DNA of 64,000 bases from Psoroptes ovis (lineage: Eukaryota > Arthropoda > Arachnida > Sarcoptiformes > Psoroptidae): positions 3,038,001 through 3,102,000 of the forward strand of contig PQWQ01000006.1 in assembly GCA_002943765.1 (NCBI GenBank), given 5' to 3'. Positions 21,651 to 34,111 of this stretch are shown one piece after another. The first letter of the stretch is position 1. Every line of letters starts with the position of its first letter. A model generated the notes under the pieces. It did no database searches. It saw nothing but the letters and a program-made list of their open reading frames with translations, and was not told the DNA's origin. Position numbers and translations under genes: made by a program.

Positions 21651-24600
21651 TCAATTGATAGAAATGAATAATTTATGATTTATATATTTTTTTAGTTGTA
21701 TAAATATTTTATTTTCTTCACAATAATTATTCGACCACAAATAAACATGGACACACATACAGGATATTTCACATGTTATTGATTAATGATGATAACATTT
21801 ACATAAATATTAAGTGATAATATCTGTATGTAATTTTCGATTTTATTTTGTGTGAATCTGATTTTATTTTTTGAAATGTTTTTTCGATTATCATTATCAT
21901 TATTATCATCATTTAGTGCCAATAATAATTTTTTTTTAATTTCACCATTCATGCCTATGAGAAAATAATTGTTCCAAAACGAAAAATTAAAAATTATTTA
22001 CAATTTTTCACTTTTTGTGCCAAAGAAAAAAAATCATTCATACATTTTCATGTATTTGTATTTGTGTATTAATTCATGATAATAATGATTAATGATAAAA
22101 TTGTGTTGATGATTATAATAATATCGTCCCATATATTAATAATAAATAATGAAAAAGAATGAATTAATGATAATAAAAATGATAATTTTTTTTGATGATT
22201 TTTGAACTTTATTTATTTATTCATTCATTGACTTGGCTTGCTTTTTTTTCTAAATATTTGATAAATTTAATTGTTTTGGGATTGTTTTTGTTTATTTATT
22301 TATCGTCTTTTGTATGCGCAAACATATTTCATATCAAAGAAATTCATATTTTAACATTTGACCGCAAAATCATGCATCAATTATTAAATGATGCCAAGAG
22401 AAAACTGAATTGATGAATGAATAAATGAATAAATGTCGAATGTAATCGATTAATATGCAAAATTAGTCGCGTAAAATTCATTTTTTCTTCTTCATCGATT
22501 CATCGAGTTCATGATTGTTATTTATTTATATCTATCAATGACAAGCAAACAAACAGTGACAACTGAAATGATGATGGAAATGAAAAATCAAATTATCTTT
22601 TTTTTTTGAAAATTCGATACAATCATCAATTGTTTGGTTATGTTTGATTGGAATCCATCATCAATCTATCATTATTATATCATTGTTATTTTATATTTCG
22701 CATCGATCGACTGATCGAAGAACTAAAAAAATCATTTTTTTTCCTTCTTCCATTCCACATACACACATAGTCATATCACAATAAATATTAAACAATTGAA
22801 TGAATGAATGAAACATTGAACATTTGGATTTTTGAAAAAATGCGAAAATGCCCAAAATAATCGTAAATGTAAATAAAATTATAATTTTGTATAATTTACA
22901 AAATAACTATACATAAATAATCATAAATAAAAAAGGACAGGTACACAGGACTCTTTTTGAATCATATTTTTTGACCGAAAAATTCATGGAAAAATTATCA
23001 AAAAAAAAAAAAAAAAAAAATCTGGTGGTAATATATCCTTTTCGGACAACAAAATTATATGAAATACAAAATGAATTACCATTATATAATGGTTTCATTC
23101 AAACACCGACAGCAGCAACAACATAATCATAAACATTAATATGAATAACTGTAAATATTTTGTTTGTTTGTTTATTTACTTATTATTTTGGTAAGTTTGT
23201 GCGAAATCCTGTAATAATAATGATGATATTTATTTATTCATAAATAAATTTATAATCAAATTTTTTGAGTAATAAAGCAACAGAAAAATCGTTTCAAAAT
23301 TATATTAATTTTTGAAGAAATAAATGAAAGAGAATGAACAATATTTATTTGAAATATCGGAGACCAAATGAATTCATTTATTCAATGGAATTGTTGAATC
23401 GTTGAATTTGTGCAATGTTTGTGTATGTATTGACAATTGACAAAATGAATGAAAATTGAGAAAAAAAATTTTCATTCATTCATTTATTTATTCAATTTTT
23501 TTCATTTATTATTATTTCATTACGATGAATGATTTACAATTGAATTTGAATTTCATGAAGAAAAAATGAGCCAGCATTAGAGGTAGAAATTATTATTATA
23601 ATAATCATTATTATTACGATGATTGTAGTCAAACCTGTTTGCACATTTAAACTCTATTGTTTTTATTTTAGAAATAAATAAAAATAAAAATGAACATTAT
23701 TATTATTTTGATGATGAAAAATTTTGAAGAGAAAATCAACTGTACCTGAACCACATCTCATAAACTTTTCAAAAAAAAGAGATGTTTCATTATATATTGT
23801 TATATATGCAGGTATAAGGTTCATTCAAAGTTGATGTCTTTGCTGTCGTTGATGATGATGATTTGTAGCCACGACAATCACCACCTTTATCATCGTTATT
23901 ATTATTATTTATATAATATTTCATTTGATGGAGAGAACGGAGAAGAATTTTATATTTTTATTTATTTATTTCTAAATCCTACTTTTGAAGTCAAAGTTGT
24001 ATGGACAAAAATTCGTCGATTTTCTTCTTCTTCTTCTCCTTTTCTACCTATTCATAGTTCAATCATTCATTTAATCATTCAGAAATGTTCAGAAAATTAG
24101 GGAATGAAGAAACGAAAAAATTTCTTCATTGCGTTTCATTTAATGTTATTCAATAAAATGAATAGCTTAACTGAACACAATTTGAATGTATTTGTATCTA
24201 ACATTAATGAAAAATAAATGATATTTCAACATTTTTCAAATGTAATTTCAGAAAAAATGATATTCAAATTTGAATGACTGATTGAATAAAACAAAAAATG
24301 ATTACTAATAATAAAATTTAAAATGAATATTTGAAATAAAAACAATAAATTTCAATTTTAATTAATCAAAGTGCAATACAATCGTATAAATGAATGAATG
24401 AATGATTCAGGTATGAATCAATGAAATCAATGTTTGAAATCATTGCCATTCAATTTTTTCATTTTCAATTTTGATCAACACACTAATATTATTGTAAGAA
24501 TCAAACATATCATCACTGATTTGTTGATTAATTCAAAAAAGAATTTTCAAGTCTTTCTTAATGATAAAATAATGTAAATTATTTCATTTATATATTTATT

Positions 24601-24778
24601 TATTTATATTTATTTGTGTTTTGTCAATGATCAACCAATTCATCAATCTAAGTGATTTATTTACATTCAAAATAAAGATCAAATTAAATTCAAGATCATC
24701 TGATAATTGTAATAAAAGTGTTATATTTATCTGTTTATTCATCGAATAAGTGAATTTCTCATTCAAAAAGTAACAAAA
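21651..24778. other. Intergenic, Yorkie to Hillarin
   Basis: About 3.1 kb of very A+T-rich DNA with the Yorkie 3' UTR at its start (several AATAAA-type signals after 21700). It is dominated by AAT/ATT, ATGA and TTTA repeats and includes an A21 run at 23000-23020. I see no gene, RNA or mobile element. Confidence 0.5.
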
Positions 24779-27700
24779 ATGTCCGCAGCAATACGTTCAA
24801 CATCAGCACGTCGTTTTGCATCGACCACCTATGAAAATGTTTGCAATCGATGTGGACATTTAGTTTATTCAGCTGAAAAAATTGGTCCACTGAAAGATTT
24901 CACATTTTATCATCATAATTGTTTCAAATGTGTTGTTTGTGGTTCAAAATTAACATTGAAAACATATTATAATAATCAACAAGATCAAGATGATAAAGAG
25001 GTATTGTTTTTTTTTCTTTTCTCTTTTTATTATCATTTGAATTTACATTTATCAATTCATTCATGCTCACTAGATCAAAGATGAAAATTTTAATTTGAAT
25101 TTTATGAATCAAAAACATTACGCATTAGATAAATAATTATTTGAGAATTATATTTTCATTTCTTTACATTATTATATTCTTAAAATTATATTGATGTCAT
25201 GGTCATGTGAAAAATAATATGATAATAAAAAATAAATAAAATAAAAATTTGTGAATTCTAATTAATTGTGAAAACATTTTGTTTTCCATTAAACACATTG
25301 TATTTTTTTGTCTTTTTCTACTTTGCCATTCTGTTGGCAGCAGATGGTTAATTGTTTGAATTATTTATTGTTTACAATCGTTATTACTGTTGTTTTTCAT
25401 TGTGAATTATGATTGTGATCAATGTTTAAAATTTGTACAACAACAGGTGAAATTTAATATCTCTTTCCTCAAATAACGATGTTGATTTTCATTATGTTTT
25501 CTTGTTTTTCAATCAAATTAATTTTAAAATTTTTCCTCATCAGGTATATTGCCAAAGTCATGTGCCTAAAACTGGTCCTGGTCATTTAGATGGACAATCT
25601 GTCGGTATTAAGCAAGCATTAAATGTGCCGAAAAAAAATCATTTAATTAATGAACAAATACGTGTATCGGGTTCAAAACCAGCATTAAATACTGATGCGA
25701 TTGCAATCAAGCAAGCAATAGGAAATCATTCGGATCAATCGATTGCAGGCAAACCTTATCATTTTCCTGCTGGTCATTTTGATGCATCAGCACTGCACAT
25801 ACAACATGCAGTCAATCAGACAAAATTAAATCGACAATCAGCGACAACAACAACTAATGGCAGTAGTGGTGCAACCAGTGGTGCTGGTGGCGGTCTACGA
25901 CATAGTGTTCGTCCAGGTATTGAAAGCCGTATCAATGATTTTCTTGTAAGTAATTTTTTCCAAGAAAAGATATTTCTTTCTTGCCATCAATCGAATCATT
26001 CAATCGAATCGATCATCATCATCATTATTATCATCATTGTTAGAATAACAGAAATGATCGATCCTTTTTCTTATACGATTGAAATGTATTTAAACATAAA
26101 CATATACTTTAATCGGATATTCATAGCAAATTAGTGTAGGATTTTATTTTATAATGTTTCATTCAATTTTATTTCTCAAAGCTTTTCATTGATAATTTGA
26201 TTGATCAAAAGAAAACGAAATAACTTTTGATCCAAGTATTTTTTTCTAATGTTAAATTTTTGGAGTATTTTGAATTTCACGTCATTTATTTGGTCGTTCG
26301 TAAGACTTATAGTCAGATATGCTCATTTAAATACTGATGATGATTATTATCATTATTTTTTTATTTATAAAAAGTTGTAATTTTCTTTCATTTTAAATTT
26401 CTCGATATAAAATTACAGTTGTAACGAAACATTAATTCATTCGGTCGGTCGGTACAGTAATCATTCACATAGAAAAAAAATTAAAATGGAAATCTTTAGA
26501 AATGTGGATTTAGAAATTTTGAATCAAGTTTTTTTATGTTGAAATTTTTTCTCGCATTTTTCATTCAAGTAAAAAATCAATGTCTTTATTTGATTCATTC
26601 ATTTATTTTTCAAAATATTTATGTAGTTAGCATTATATTTGAAAAAATTTTACACATTTGACTGCATAACCCATTTTTATGTGCAAATATTTTTGTATCA
26701 TTATTTCATTTTTTCTATTGAATGCGATTTTTTTTCAAAATAAATTATTGAATGATTTATTTTTATAGGATTCTGAAACACAAAGAAAGCTAGAAATGTT
26801 ACACAGAGATGAAGAAGATGCATTGTATAGACAATTTTCGAAAAAACGTGCCGAAGAAGTATCAAATATTAATAGTGAATTAAAAGAAGAATGGGAAAAA
26901 GAATTGGAAAAATTAACGAAAAAGTTCGTATACGATTTGAATAATAGAAAAAAACGAACGAATGTTTCGACTGATGAAGAAAAAGCATTAACGATTAAAC
27001 TACAAAAAGAAAAAGAAGATTTAGAAAAAAATATGACAATAAAATTTGATAAGAAAAAAGAATCATTAGTACGACAATTATTAGAACAAGAACGGCAAGC
27101 AACAGCTGAATTAGTTGAAAAACAAAGTAAAGAAATGATGAATTTGATAACAGCTAAATTACAAGAGTTTTCGATTAATAATAATAATAACAGTAATAGT
27201 AATAATAAATTTTCTTCAAATGAAAACGGTATCAATAATAAAAATAAAGATAATCGTAATAATAATAATAATGTAAGTTTTAAATTGAAAATGAAAAAAA
27301 TAATAACAATAATAATATAAATAATAATCCTTTTTCACGTTTCATGAATCCATGTTTATATTTATTTCAAACATATATTCAACCAATTATTATAATTATA
27401 ATGATTAAGCGTTCTTCTAATGATTCATTTTCAACAACAACAACAACAATGAATGATGAACAGCAACAACAACAACATCAAAAACAATCATCAATAACAA
27501 TGATTACAATGAATCAATCATATCCATCGCAGCCACCATTGCCGACCATTTCAACGATTTCTAAATTAGATATTTATAATGATCCAAGTGTTTTCAATGA
27601 ATTAGATCAAGTAGCCATTAATGTAAGTTTATTCAAATGAATAAAAAAAATTTTTTGCTTGAAATCATATTTGTTCATTATTACATAATAAATTCATAAC

Positions 27701-29523
27701 ATTATTTAAATTTTTGTTAATTTAAAAGGTGGCACGCGAAGATCAAAAAACATTTACCGATTTAGTTCGTCAATTAACTGCTAATTGTGTGACTGATGTT
27801 GAAAAATGTCGTGCAATATTTCGCTGGATAACTGTGAAAAATTTAAATACAATCAAATTTGATGACAATGTTTCAGCTGATACACCAATGGGAATATTAC
27901 GTGGCATAAAACATGGTACAGAAAGTTACCATGTCCTATTTAAACGTCTATGCAGGTAATTAATTATTATTTATTTATTTATTGGCTACAATCCTTTATT
28001 ATTATTTTCCATTTCCAAAATAAACATTTGACCCAATAATGAAATTGACCATTAACATTTGTTATAAATCGCTATGTTTGAATATAGACATTTCTAAAAT
28101 GCATATATTCTATCAAATGTAATTTAATATACATCAATAAATTTTTTTGTGTGTTCAACCATGCATCAACCATAACTATCATCATAAGCCATCATAATTG
28201 TAATAATAAAAATGATAATAATGATGGCAATAATCAAAAATAATGATAATTTAGACTAAAAATCTATTATTGTTTATTTTATTTTGAAATAGTTATGTTG
28301 GTCTACATTGTATGGTCATTAAAGGTTATTCCAAAAGTGCCGGTTATCAGCCTGGTGTACATTTCGAAGATAGTCGTTTTCGTAACTCATGGAATGCCGT
28401 TTATGTTGCTGGTGGTTGGCGCTTCGTACAATGTAATTGGGGCGCGAGACATTTAGTCAATGCCAAAGAAGTTGGTTCACGTTCAAACTCATCATCATCA
28501 TCATCTAATAGTCACAATCAATCAGCAGCTAACAACATTAAGAGTAATAATAATAAATCATCGACTGCCGATAGTTTGCGCTATGAATATGATGATCATT
28601 ATTTTCTTACTGATCCAAAAGAATTCATTTATGAATTTTTCCCACTACAGCCTGAATGGCAATTATTACGTTGTCCAATAAGTTTACGTGAATTCGAAGA
28701 ATTACCATTTGTTCGTTCATTATTTTTTCGTTACGGTCTTTATTTTGTCGATGAAGATATTCAAGCAATATTGCGTACAGATAATTCTGGTGCTGTTACT
28801 GTACGCATTGGAATGCCAAGCTACATGACACCAAGTCTTATTTTTCATTATAATCTTAAATTAATTGAAAATCATACGAATGGACAGCGAAACGAAAACG
28901 GGATTGATATCTATGATGGTATTGTTTTGAAAAGATTTGTAATGCAATCAGTAACTGGAAATATTGTTACATTTCGTGTTCATGCGCCGTGTCCTGGTTC
29001 ATTTATAATGGATATATTCGCCAATTCAACAACACCAAAAGAATATGTAACTGGTGAACCGATGAAATTCAAGAGTGTCTGTAAATTCAAAATATTATGT
29101 GATGAATTACGCACCGTAATGGTGCCATTACCAGATTGTGCAAGCGGTGAATGGGGTCCACTAAAAGCAACTCGTTTATTCGGTCTAGTACCATTAACAC
29201 ATGAAGAAGCGTTGATATTTTCATCTCGTGAACTAGAAATACAATTTCGAATGTCAAGGCCATTAACAGATTTTATGGCATCATTACATCGTAATGGAAT
29301 GGACGAACGTAAATTAGCACGTTTCGTGACAGTATTGATCGATGATGATGATGATTTAGTTTCTTTTCGCATTACATTCCCCGATGAAGGTCAATACGGT
29401 TTAGATATTTATACACGTGAGCAACATACTAATGAAATGTATAACAATATTGATAAACAATTACTTACACATTGCTGCAAATACCTCATTAATGTTTCGT
29501 TTGCTGCTGTCAAAGTCAAATAG
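24779..29523 (+). CDS. Hil: Hillarin-like LIM and transglutaminase-like (KY) protein
   Basis: Cytoskeleton-associated protein of the Hillarin/LTD-1/KY group. Exons 24779-25000, 25544-25945, 26769-27272, 27410-27622, 27729-27955 and 28293-29523 give about 932 residues. N-terminal LIM domain, split by intron 1: CNRCG...HHNCFKCVVC...VYCQSH. Then a Gly/Ser linker, a charged coiled coil (exon 3, LHRDEEDALYRQFSKKRAEE onward) ending in Asn runs, a Gln/Ser/Thr segment, the transglutaminase-like core (VEKCRAIFRWIT; GTESYHVLFKRLC; VIKGYSKSAGYQPG; FRNSWNAVYV; WRFVQCNWGARHL), and the C-terminal KY-type beta domains. The positions where active transglutaminases carry Cys, His and Asp read Ser, Ser and Asn here, so catalysis is doubtful. 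Exon 4's acceptor (TTAAG at 27409) is the least certain boundary. Poly(A) signal at 29659-29664. Confidence 0.92.
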
Positions 29524-29685
29524 ATAAAATAGATCCTTTACTTATTGTTGTCATTTTTTTGTACATTGATTGATTGTTACTTGATATAATCTTTTTTTTA
29601 AATGGATATTTTATTTATGATTTTTTTTGTTATAAAGTTATTATTTACAAAATATATGAATAAAATATTGATATTTTTAATGTGC

Positions 29686-30960
29686 TCAATCAATTGATAG
29701 TTTTGGAAATGGATTTTGTTTTGAAATGACCAATTTTTGATGTTGTAATGATATGTAACCTTTCAATTTATTATCTGCGATCAGATTTGCCAATAGACAA
29801 TGTACTTCTTCCATCGTCACTTTATCATCAGGGTTTAGTTCTACTTGATTACGATTTGATTGAAAATAATTTATAGCATCAACAAAATATGTCAATGGTA
29901 TTTGATGTGTTTGAACGATTTTAGATACTTTTTTAAAAATATTACGATAAACTAATGTCTTCAATTTTTCCAGAGTAAAATAAATGCCGTAAAAATAGAA
30001 AAATTCTGAATTGTCTTCAATAGCTTCATCGAATTCATAAAGATTTCCTTTTTTAATTGCTTCACATAGGTTTTGAAATTGTTTTAAATCATATTGTTCA
30101 AGTATTTGATTTTTAGGCATATAGCCTGCATAAAGCATTTTAACTGGTATCAAAAATATTAATATTATGCGACGATTTTTAAACATTTTCGGATGACAAT
30201 TTTCGAATGCAAAACTTAATAAACGATCAGCTTTTTGATAATCTGACTCATATAAAGATTTCATTCCGGTAAAATATGAATATGTAACACGTTCGGCTAA
30301 AGTAAAATGGTCATCAATATTAGCATTTTCCAATGCACGTACTAAAGGTTTATACAAATTCAATTTATTAATTTTGAAGTAAATTTTGAACAATTGATTT
30401 ATAATATTCATCATTCCTTTGCGTTTACTTAGCTCAATGGTAGTGCGAGAATCATTAGCACAAACACGAAATAGGCCCATTAATTGAGATGCAGCTTCTT
30501 CAATATTGGCATCTGGTTTGACATTTTTTTTGGCCATGTTGGCCATATTATCAGCACAGATTGCTAATTTTCTCAATTCAATTGCAGCCCTATAAACAAT
30601 AGGCAGCATCCAATTTTCTTCTTTCGATTGTGTCAATAATTTGGCGAATGCTTGAATCATAGAACATTGATGTCCGAATGCAATCAAATAATCGTGATTA
30701 TAAATCAATGATTGTAAAGATAGAAAATGATAGCGAACAATATCATTCCATGGTGAATCTAATTGTTTTTGGATCATATTTTCCCAATTTTGATTGTTCA
30801 ATAAAACATTGCGTATTTCATTTGACAATTTATATTTTTCAATCGATAATATAAATGATAATTGAATACCATCTTTTTGATTGATTAATGATTTTATTTC
30901 AAATAATAAAGTGGATAATGGATTATTGTTATTATTATTGAAATTATTATAATAATTCAT
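29686..30960 (-). CDS. PCID2: PCID2, PCI-domain subunit of the TREX-2 mRNA export complex
   Basis: Homologue of yeast Thp1. With GANP/ENY2/SEM1 it couples transcription to mRNA export at nuclear pores. One exon, 424 residues (human about 400). A family-typical helical region runs from about 60 (WNDIVRYHFLSLQSLIYNHDY, RAAIELRKLAICADN). The PCI module covers about 200-400, with FKNRRIILIFLIPVKMLYAGYMP, YRNIFKKV and a winged-helix end (VEEVHCLLANLI-type, LKGYISLQHQKLVISKQNPFP). The first 13 residues are an added Asn run. The gene faces Hillarin across 162 bp, and its poly(A) signal (TTTATT on the plus strand, 29610-29615) lies beyond Hillarin's own signal, so the two 3' UTRs should overlap. It is divergent from the acyltransferase gene. 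Confidence 0.94.
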   Translation of the reverse strand: MNYYNNFNNNNNNPLSTLLFEIKSLINQKDGIQLSFILSIEKYKLSNEIRNVLLNNQNWENMIQKQLDSPWNDIVRYHFLSLQSLIYNHDYLIAFGHQCSMIQAFAKLLTQSKEENWMLPIVYRAAIELRKLAICADNMANMAKKNVKPDANIEEAASQLMGLFRVCANDSRTTIELSKRKGMMNIINQLFKIYFKINKLNLYKPLVRALENANIDDHFTLAERVTYSYFTGMKSLYESDYQKADRLLSFAFENCHPKMFKNRRIILIFLIPVKMLYAGYMPKNQILEQYDLKQFQNLCEAIKKGNLYEFDEAIEDNSEFFYFYGIYFTLEKLKTLVYRNIFKKVSKIVQTHQIPLTYFVDAINYFQSNRNQVELNPDDKVTMEEVHCLLANLIADNKLKGYISLQHQKLVISKQNPFPKLSID

Positions 30961-31363
30961 TTTGAAAACGTTAAAATTAAATTCAAATTATCAACCTAAA
31001 AAAACAGAAAACATATGAACAGTCGATGAATCAAACGGATAGAAAAAATCAAGTTTGCACCTTGAAGGTTTTCGAAAATGGTTTGAGGATGTAAATTTTT
31101 TTTATCAATATTGCCATGTGAATACATTTCTCTTCTCATAGATTTATTAATTCGATTTAATCAATCCATTTGAACGTGTATATATTAATTGAATTAATCA
31201 ATGAATTTTTTTTTGCATTTTGTTATTGTCTTTTTGTCGTCATTGTACCCTTGAAGGGCAATCAATCAACTTTTTAATCATCAATTGAAAAAACATTGAT
31301 GAAAAATTTTAAAATAAATTAAATTATTCATTGTGATCATACCATTCATTTCAATCAGATAAA
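30961..31363. promoter_or_regulatory. Divergent promoter region, PCID2 and AGPAT-like
   Basis: 403 bp between opposing start codons. I see no TATA box and no clear known element, only an imperfect ACCTTGAAGG / CCCTTGAAGGG pair near 31060 and 31250. Confidence 0.4.
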
Positions 31364-32698
31364 ATGATTGTCAAAAATAATTTCATCATTCAATTTTTAA
31401 TATTATTTTTTGGTTTAACATTTTTCATTGCTGGTTTATTTATTAATTTGATACAATTTATTTTATATAATACATTAGCAAGATATGATATAAAATGTTA
31501 TCGTCGTATAAATTTTTATTTAAATTATTCCATGTGGTCATTAGTTGTTGCATTAGCACAGTGGTGGGCAAAAACTGAATTGACAATCTATTATCCAGAT
31601 GAAAAATCGATAAAATTTTCAGCGCCAAATCATATGATTTGTTTAATGAATCATACATTCGAAATTGATTGGGTGATGTCTTGGCTGGTAGTTGATCATT
31701 ATCAGAAATTGGGTGTATGTATTTGCACAATATAATTGATGAATTTTTTAAAATTCAATTTCATTTTAGAATGCAAAATCGTTTGTCAAAAAATCGATTC
31801 GTTTTGTTCCAATTATGGGATGGAGTTGGATATTTGGTGAATTCGCATTTTTAGAACGTAATCTAGAAAAGGATTCTGGCAATATTGTTAAAGCATTGAA
31901 AAATTTTCTACAATTCGAGGATCCAACATCTTTACTGTTTTTTGCCGAAGGTACACGTTTTACCGAAACGAAACATGAAAAAAGTATTGAATTTGCACGT
32001 GAACGCGGATTACCTGAACTTAAATATCACTTGTTACCGCGTCCAAGAGGTTTCAATCTTTCTGTTCGAACATTCAAAGAACAAAGTAATCAAATTAATT
32101 CATTCATTCAATTCCATTCCCATTTTTAATTTTTCTATTATGAATTATTAGATGAGGAAGAGGTTTTGGTAGCCCAAATCCAACTAAGATTCCCAAAAGG
32201 TCAACCTGAACCATCATTCAAGACATTATTACGTGGCGAAAAAATTAAAGCAGACATTTACATTCGTATCTTTCCTGTGACTGACGTTCCTACTGATAGC
32301 GAAAAAGCGACGACTGATTTTTTGTATGATATTTATAAAAAACAAGTATGCTTTTATCGAATAAAAAAAATTGAGTGCAATTTTCAATTCTATGCATTTA
32401 TTTTTTCAAACAGGATGAACTTGCAATTTATCATGAAAAAAATAATTGTTTTCCTGGAGTGAAAACAGTTATCAAGCCTCGTCTTGCATCATTGTTGAAT
32501 TTTATCGCATGGAATTGCGTTACAGCAGTAATATTGTTCTATTTATTTGTTAAAATTATAATCAATAGCAGTTGGTTAGTCATAGGAATATCAACTTTCA
32601 TACTTCTAATTGGTCTGTGGTCGTTTAAAATAATGATTGATTCGACAAAAGTGAAAAAATCTTCATCCACTTATGGAATGGAAAATAAAAATAAATGA
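31364..32698 (+). CDS. 1-acylglycerol-3-phosphate O-acyltransferase, AGPAT3/4/5-like
   Basis: Endoplasmic-reticulum enzyme predicted to acylate lysophosphatidic acid (or another lysophospholipid). Exons 31364-31714, 31770-32085, 32152-32345 and 32414-32698 join in phases 0, 1, 0 into 381 residues, matching AGPAT3 (376). An N-terminal membrane segment (about 8-35) is followed by acyltransferase motif I, NHTFEIDW (the NHx4D catalytic pair), then motif III FAEGTRFTETKH. After the catalytic domain come PRPRGFNLSVR and RGEKIKADIYIRIFPVTDVP, as in the AGPAT3/4 branch, and two C-terminal membrane segments (LLNFIAWNCVTAVILFYLF; WLVIGISTFILLIGLWSF). Poly(A) signal AATAAA at 32733-32738. It converges on Mlc-c with 89 bp between stop codons. 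Confidence 0.9.
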
Positions 32699-32787
32699 AT
32701 CAATTTATTTGAAGGGTGCAAATTTCTTGAAAAATAAATAATTTCATTTAATTTTTGAAAAAATAATAAAACTATTGTTACTCATTT

Positions 32788-33416
32788 TTAACCGCTCATT
32801 ATATGCCTAACAAATTCTTCATAATGAACATTTCCATGATTGTCTTCTTGACCGGCTAATAATTGTTCAACTTCATCATCAGTCAATTTTTCTCCCAATG
32901 TTGTTAAAAGATGACGAAGTTCAGCTGATGATATATAACCGCTACCGTCTTTGTCAAAATGTCTTAATCCTTCAATAAAATCTTCAGCTGTATCTGTTGA
33001 TTTAGATTTAGATATTGTTTGTAAAATTGGCAAAAAAACTTCAAATCCAATACGTTCATCTATTTGATTGAAAATTTCAAATAAAAATTGAATGAATATG
33101 AAAGTCATTAATTTGATGAAATTATACCAGGCTTTAATTGACTTGAACACTTTTTAACATCATTTTCAGTAGGATTCTGTCCTAATGCTCTTAAAACATC
33201 TCCTAATTGTGAAACATTGATTTTTCCATCACCTTTGTTGTCAAACAAATAAAATGCTTCTTGAAATTCTAAGAAATCAAATTCAAATTAATTAAAATTT
33301 TGAGTAAATTTTCAAATCAAAAAATACATACCGAGAATTTGATCTTCAGTAAAATTCACCTAAAATTATTGCATAAATGATTAGTAAAATGATAAATTAA
33401 ATTCATTTCTTACCAT
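32788..33416 (-). CDS. Mlc-c: Non-muscle myosin essential light chain (Mlc-c)
   Basis: EF-hand light chain that wraps IQ motifs of cytoplasmic myosins. Exons 33414-33416 (ATG only), 33332-33359, 33128-33268 and 32788-33059 give 147 residues, the usual length. The sequence is close to Drosophila Mlc-c: VNFTEDQIL, DNKGDGKINVSQLGDVLRALGQNP, DERIGFEVFLPIL, DFIEGLRHFDKDGSGYISS and AELRHLLTTLGEKLTD. The third EF loop, DKDGSGYISSAE, keeps every canonical calcium ligand. The first loop ends in Gln instead of Glu. The start codon alone ends its exon, an intron placement seen in calmodulin-superfamily genes. A minus-strand AATAAA (TTTATT at 32704-32709) sits 6 bp beyond the AGPAT stop, so this transcript should run into AGPAT coding DNA. 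Confidence 0.95.
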
Positions 33417-34111
33417 AGTTGCCTCGGTTACAGATAAATAAATGTAGAGTTGATGGAAAGAAATAAAGGGATTTTACTTATTTTTTTCAATGTGGCAAAA
33501 ATTTACAGTTTTGATTTTGAATTATGAAAAAAATTATGAAGGTATGAATTACCTAACAATTAAAAAACAAAAAATTATCAAAGTCGAAAAAGACAAAAAA
33601 TATTTAACAATGATGATTAATATCAATTGAAGGTATTATTTTATGTTTATTTCAAATATTTTCCTTTTTATCAAAACAATAAAACTTGTCAAACCAGTGC
33701 TCATCAAACCTTATCGAGTTTATAATTTTCTTATGAAAATTTAACCAAAAAAAAACAAATTCACATTTCAACGATCGCCATCTGCTTGCGAAATATCAAC
33801 AAATCAATTGAAAGAAAAATACAAGAGACAATTCGGCATTTTATTTTAAAATCAAATTCAAAATAAATAAATAGATAAACAATAAGGAAATTAATTAAGA
33901 AAATCATTAAATTAGGAAAATAATCATGAAAATGGGATAAATAGATTCGTAATTGTACAAATTTTTTTAAAATTCTTTTTGAAATGTTTATTTTTTTACA
34001 ATTTATAAATTTAAATTTTTATTATTTTTGGACCCTGTGATTTTAATAGGTGATTTTTTTTTGTTTTTGTTTTTCAACAATTCACAAAGTAAACTAGAAA
34101 TTTAGATTGCT
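33417..34111. other. Intergenic, Mlc-c promoter to homeobox gene 3' end
   Basis: About 700 bp without a gene. It holds the Mlc-c promoter, with TCGCCATCTG at 33775-33784 (CAGATGGCGA on the minus strand, about 360 bp before the ATG), and the 3' UTR of the homeobox gene. Confidence 0.5.

Noticed and set aside
23000..23020. A21 run as the tail of an inserted retroelement
   Set aside because: No coding or conserved body next to it and no target-site duplication visible. It is taken as a simple homopolymer.
25074..25136. AG followed by a 20-codon frame in phase with Hillarin exon 1, as a LIM-only short isoform
   Set aside because: It would break the LIM domain before its last zinc ligands, and 20 open codons are not remarkable. 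The exon at 25544 completes the LIM domain properly.
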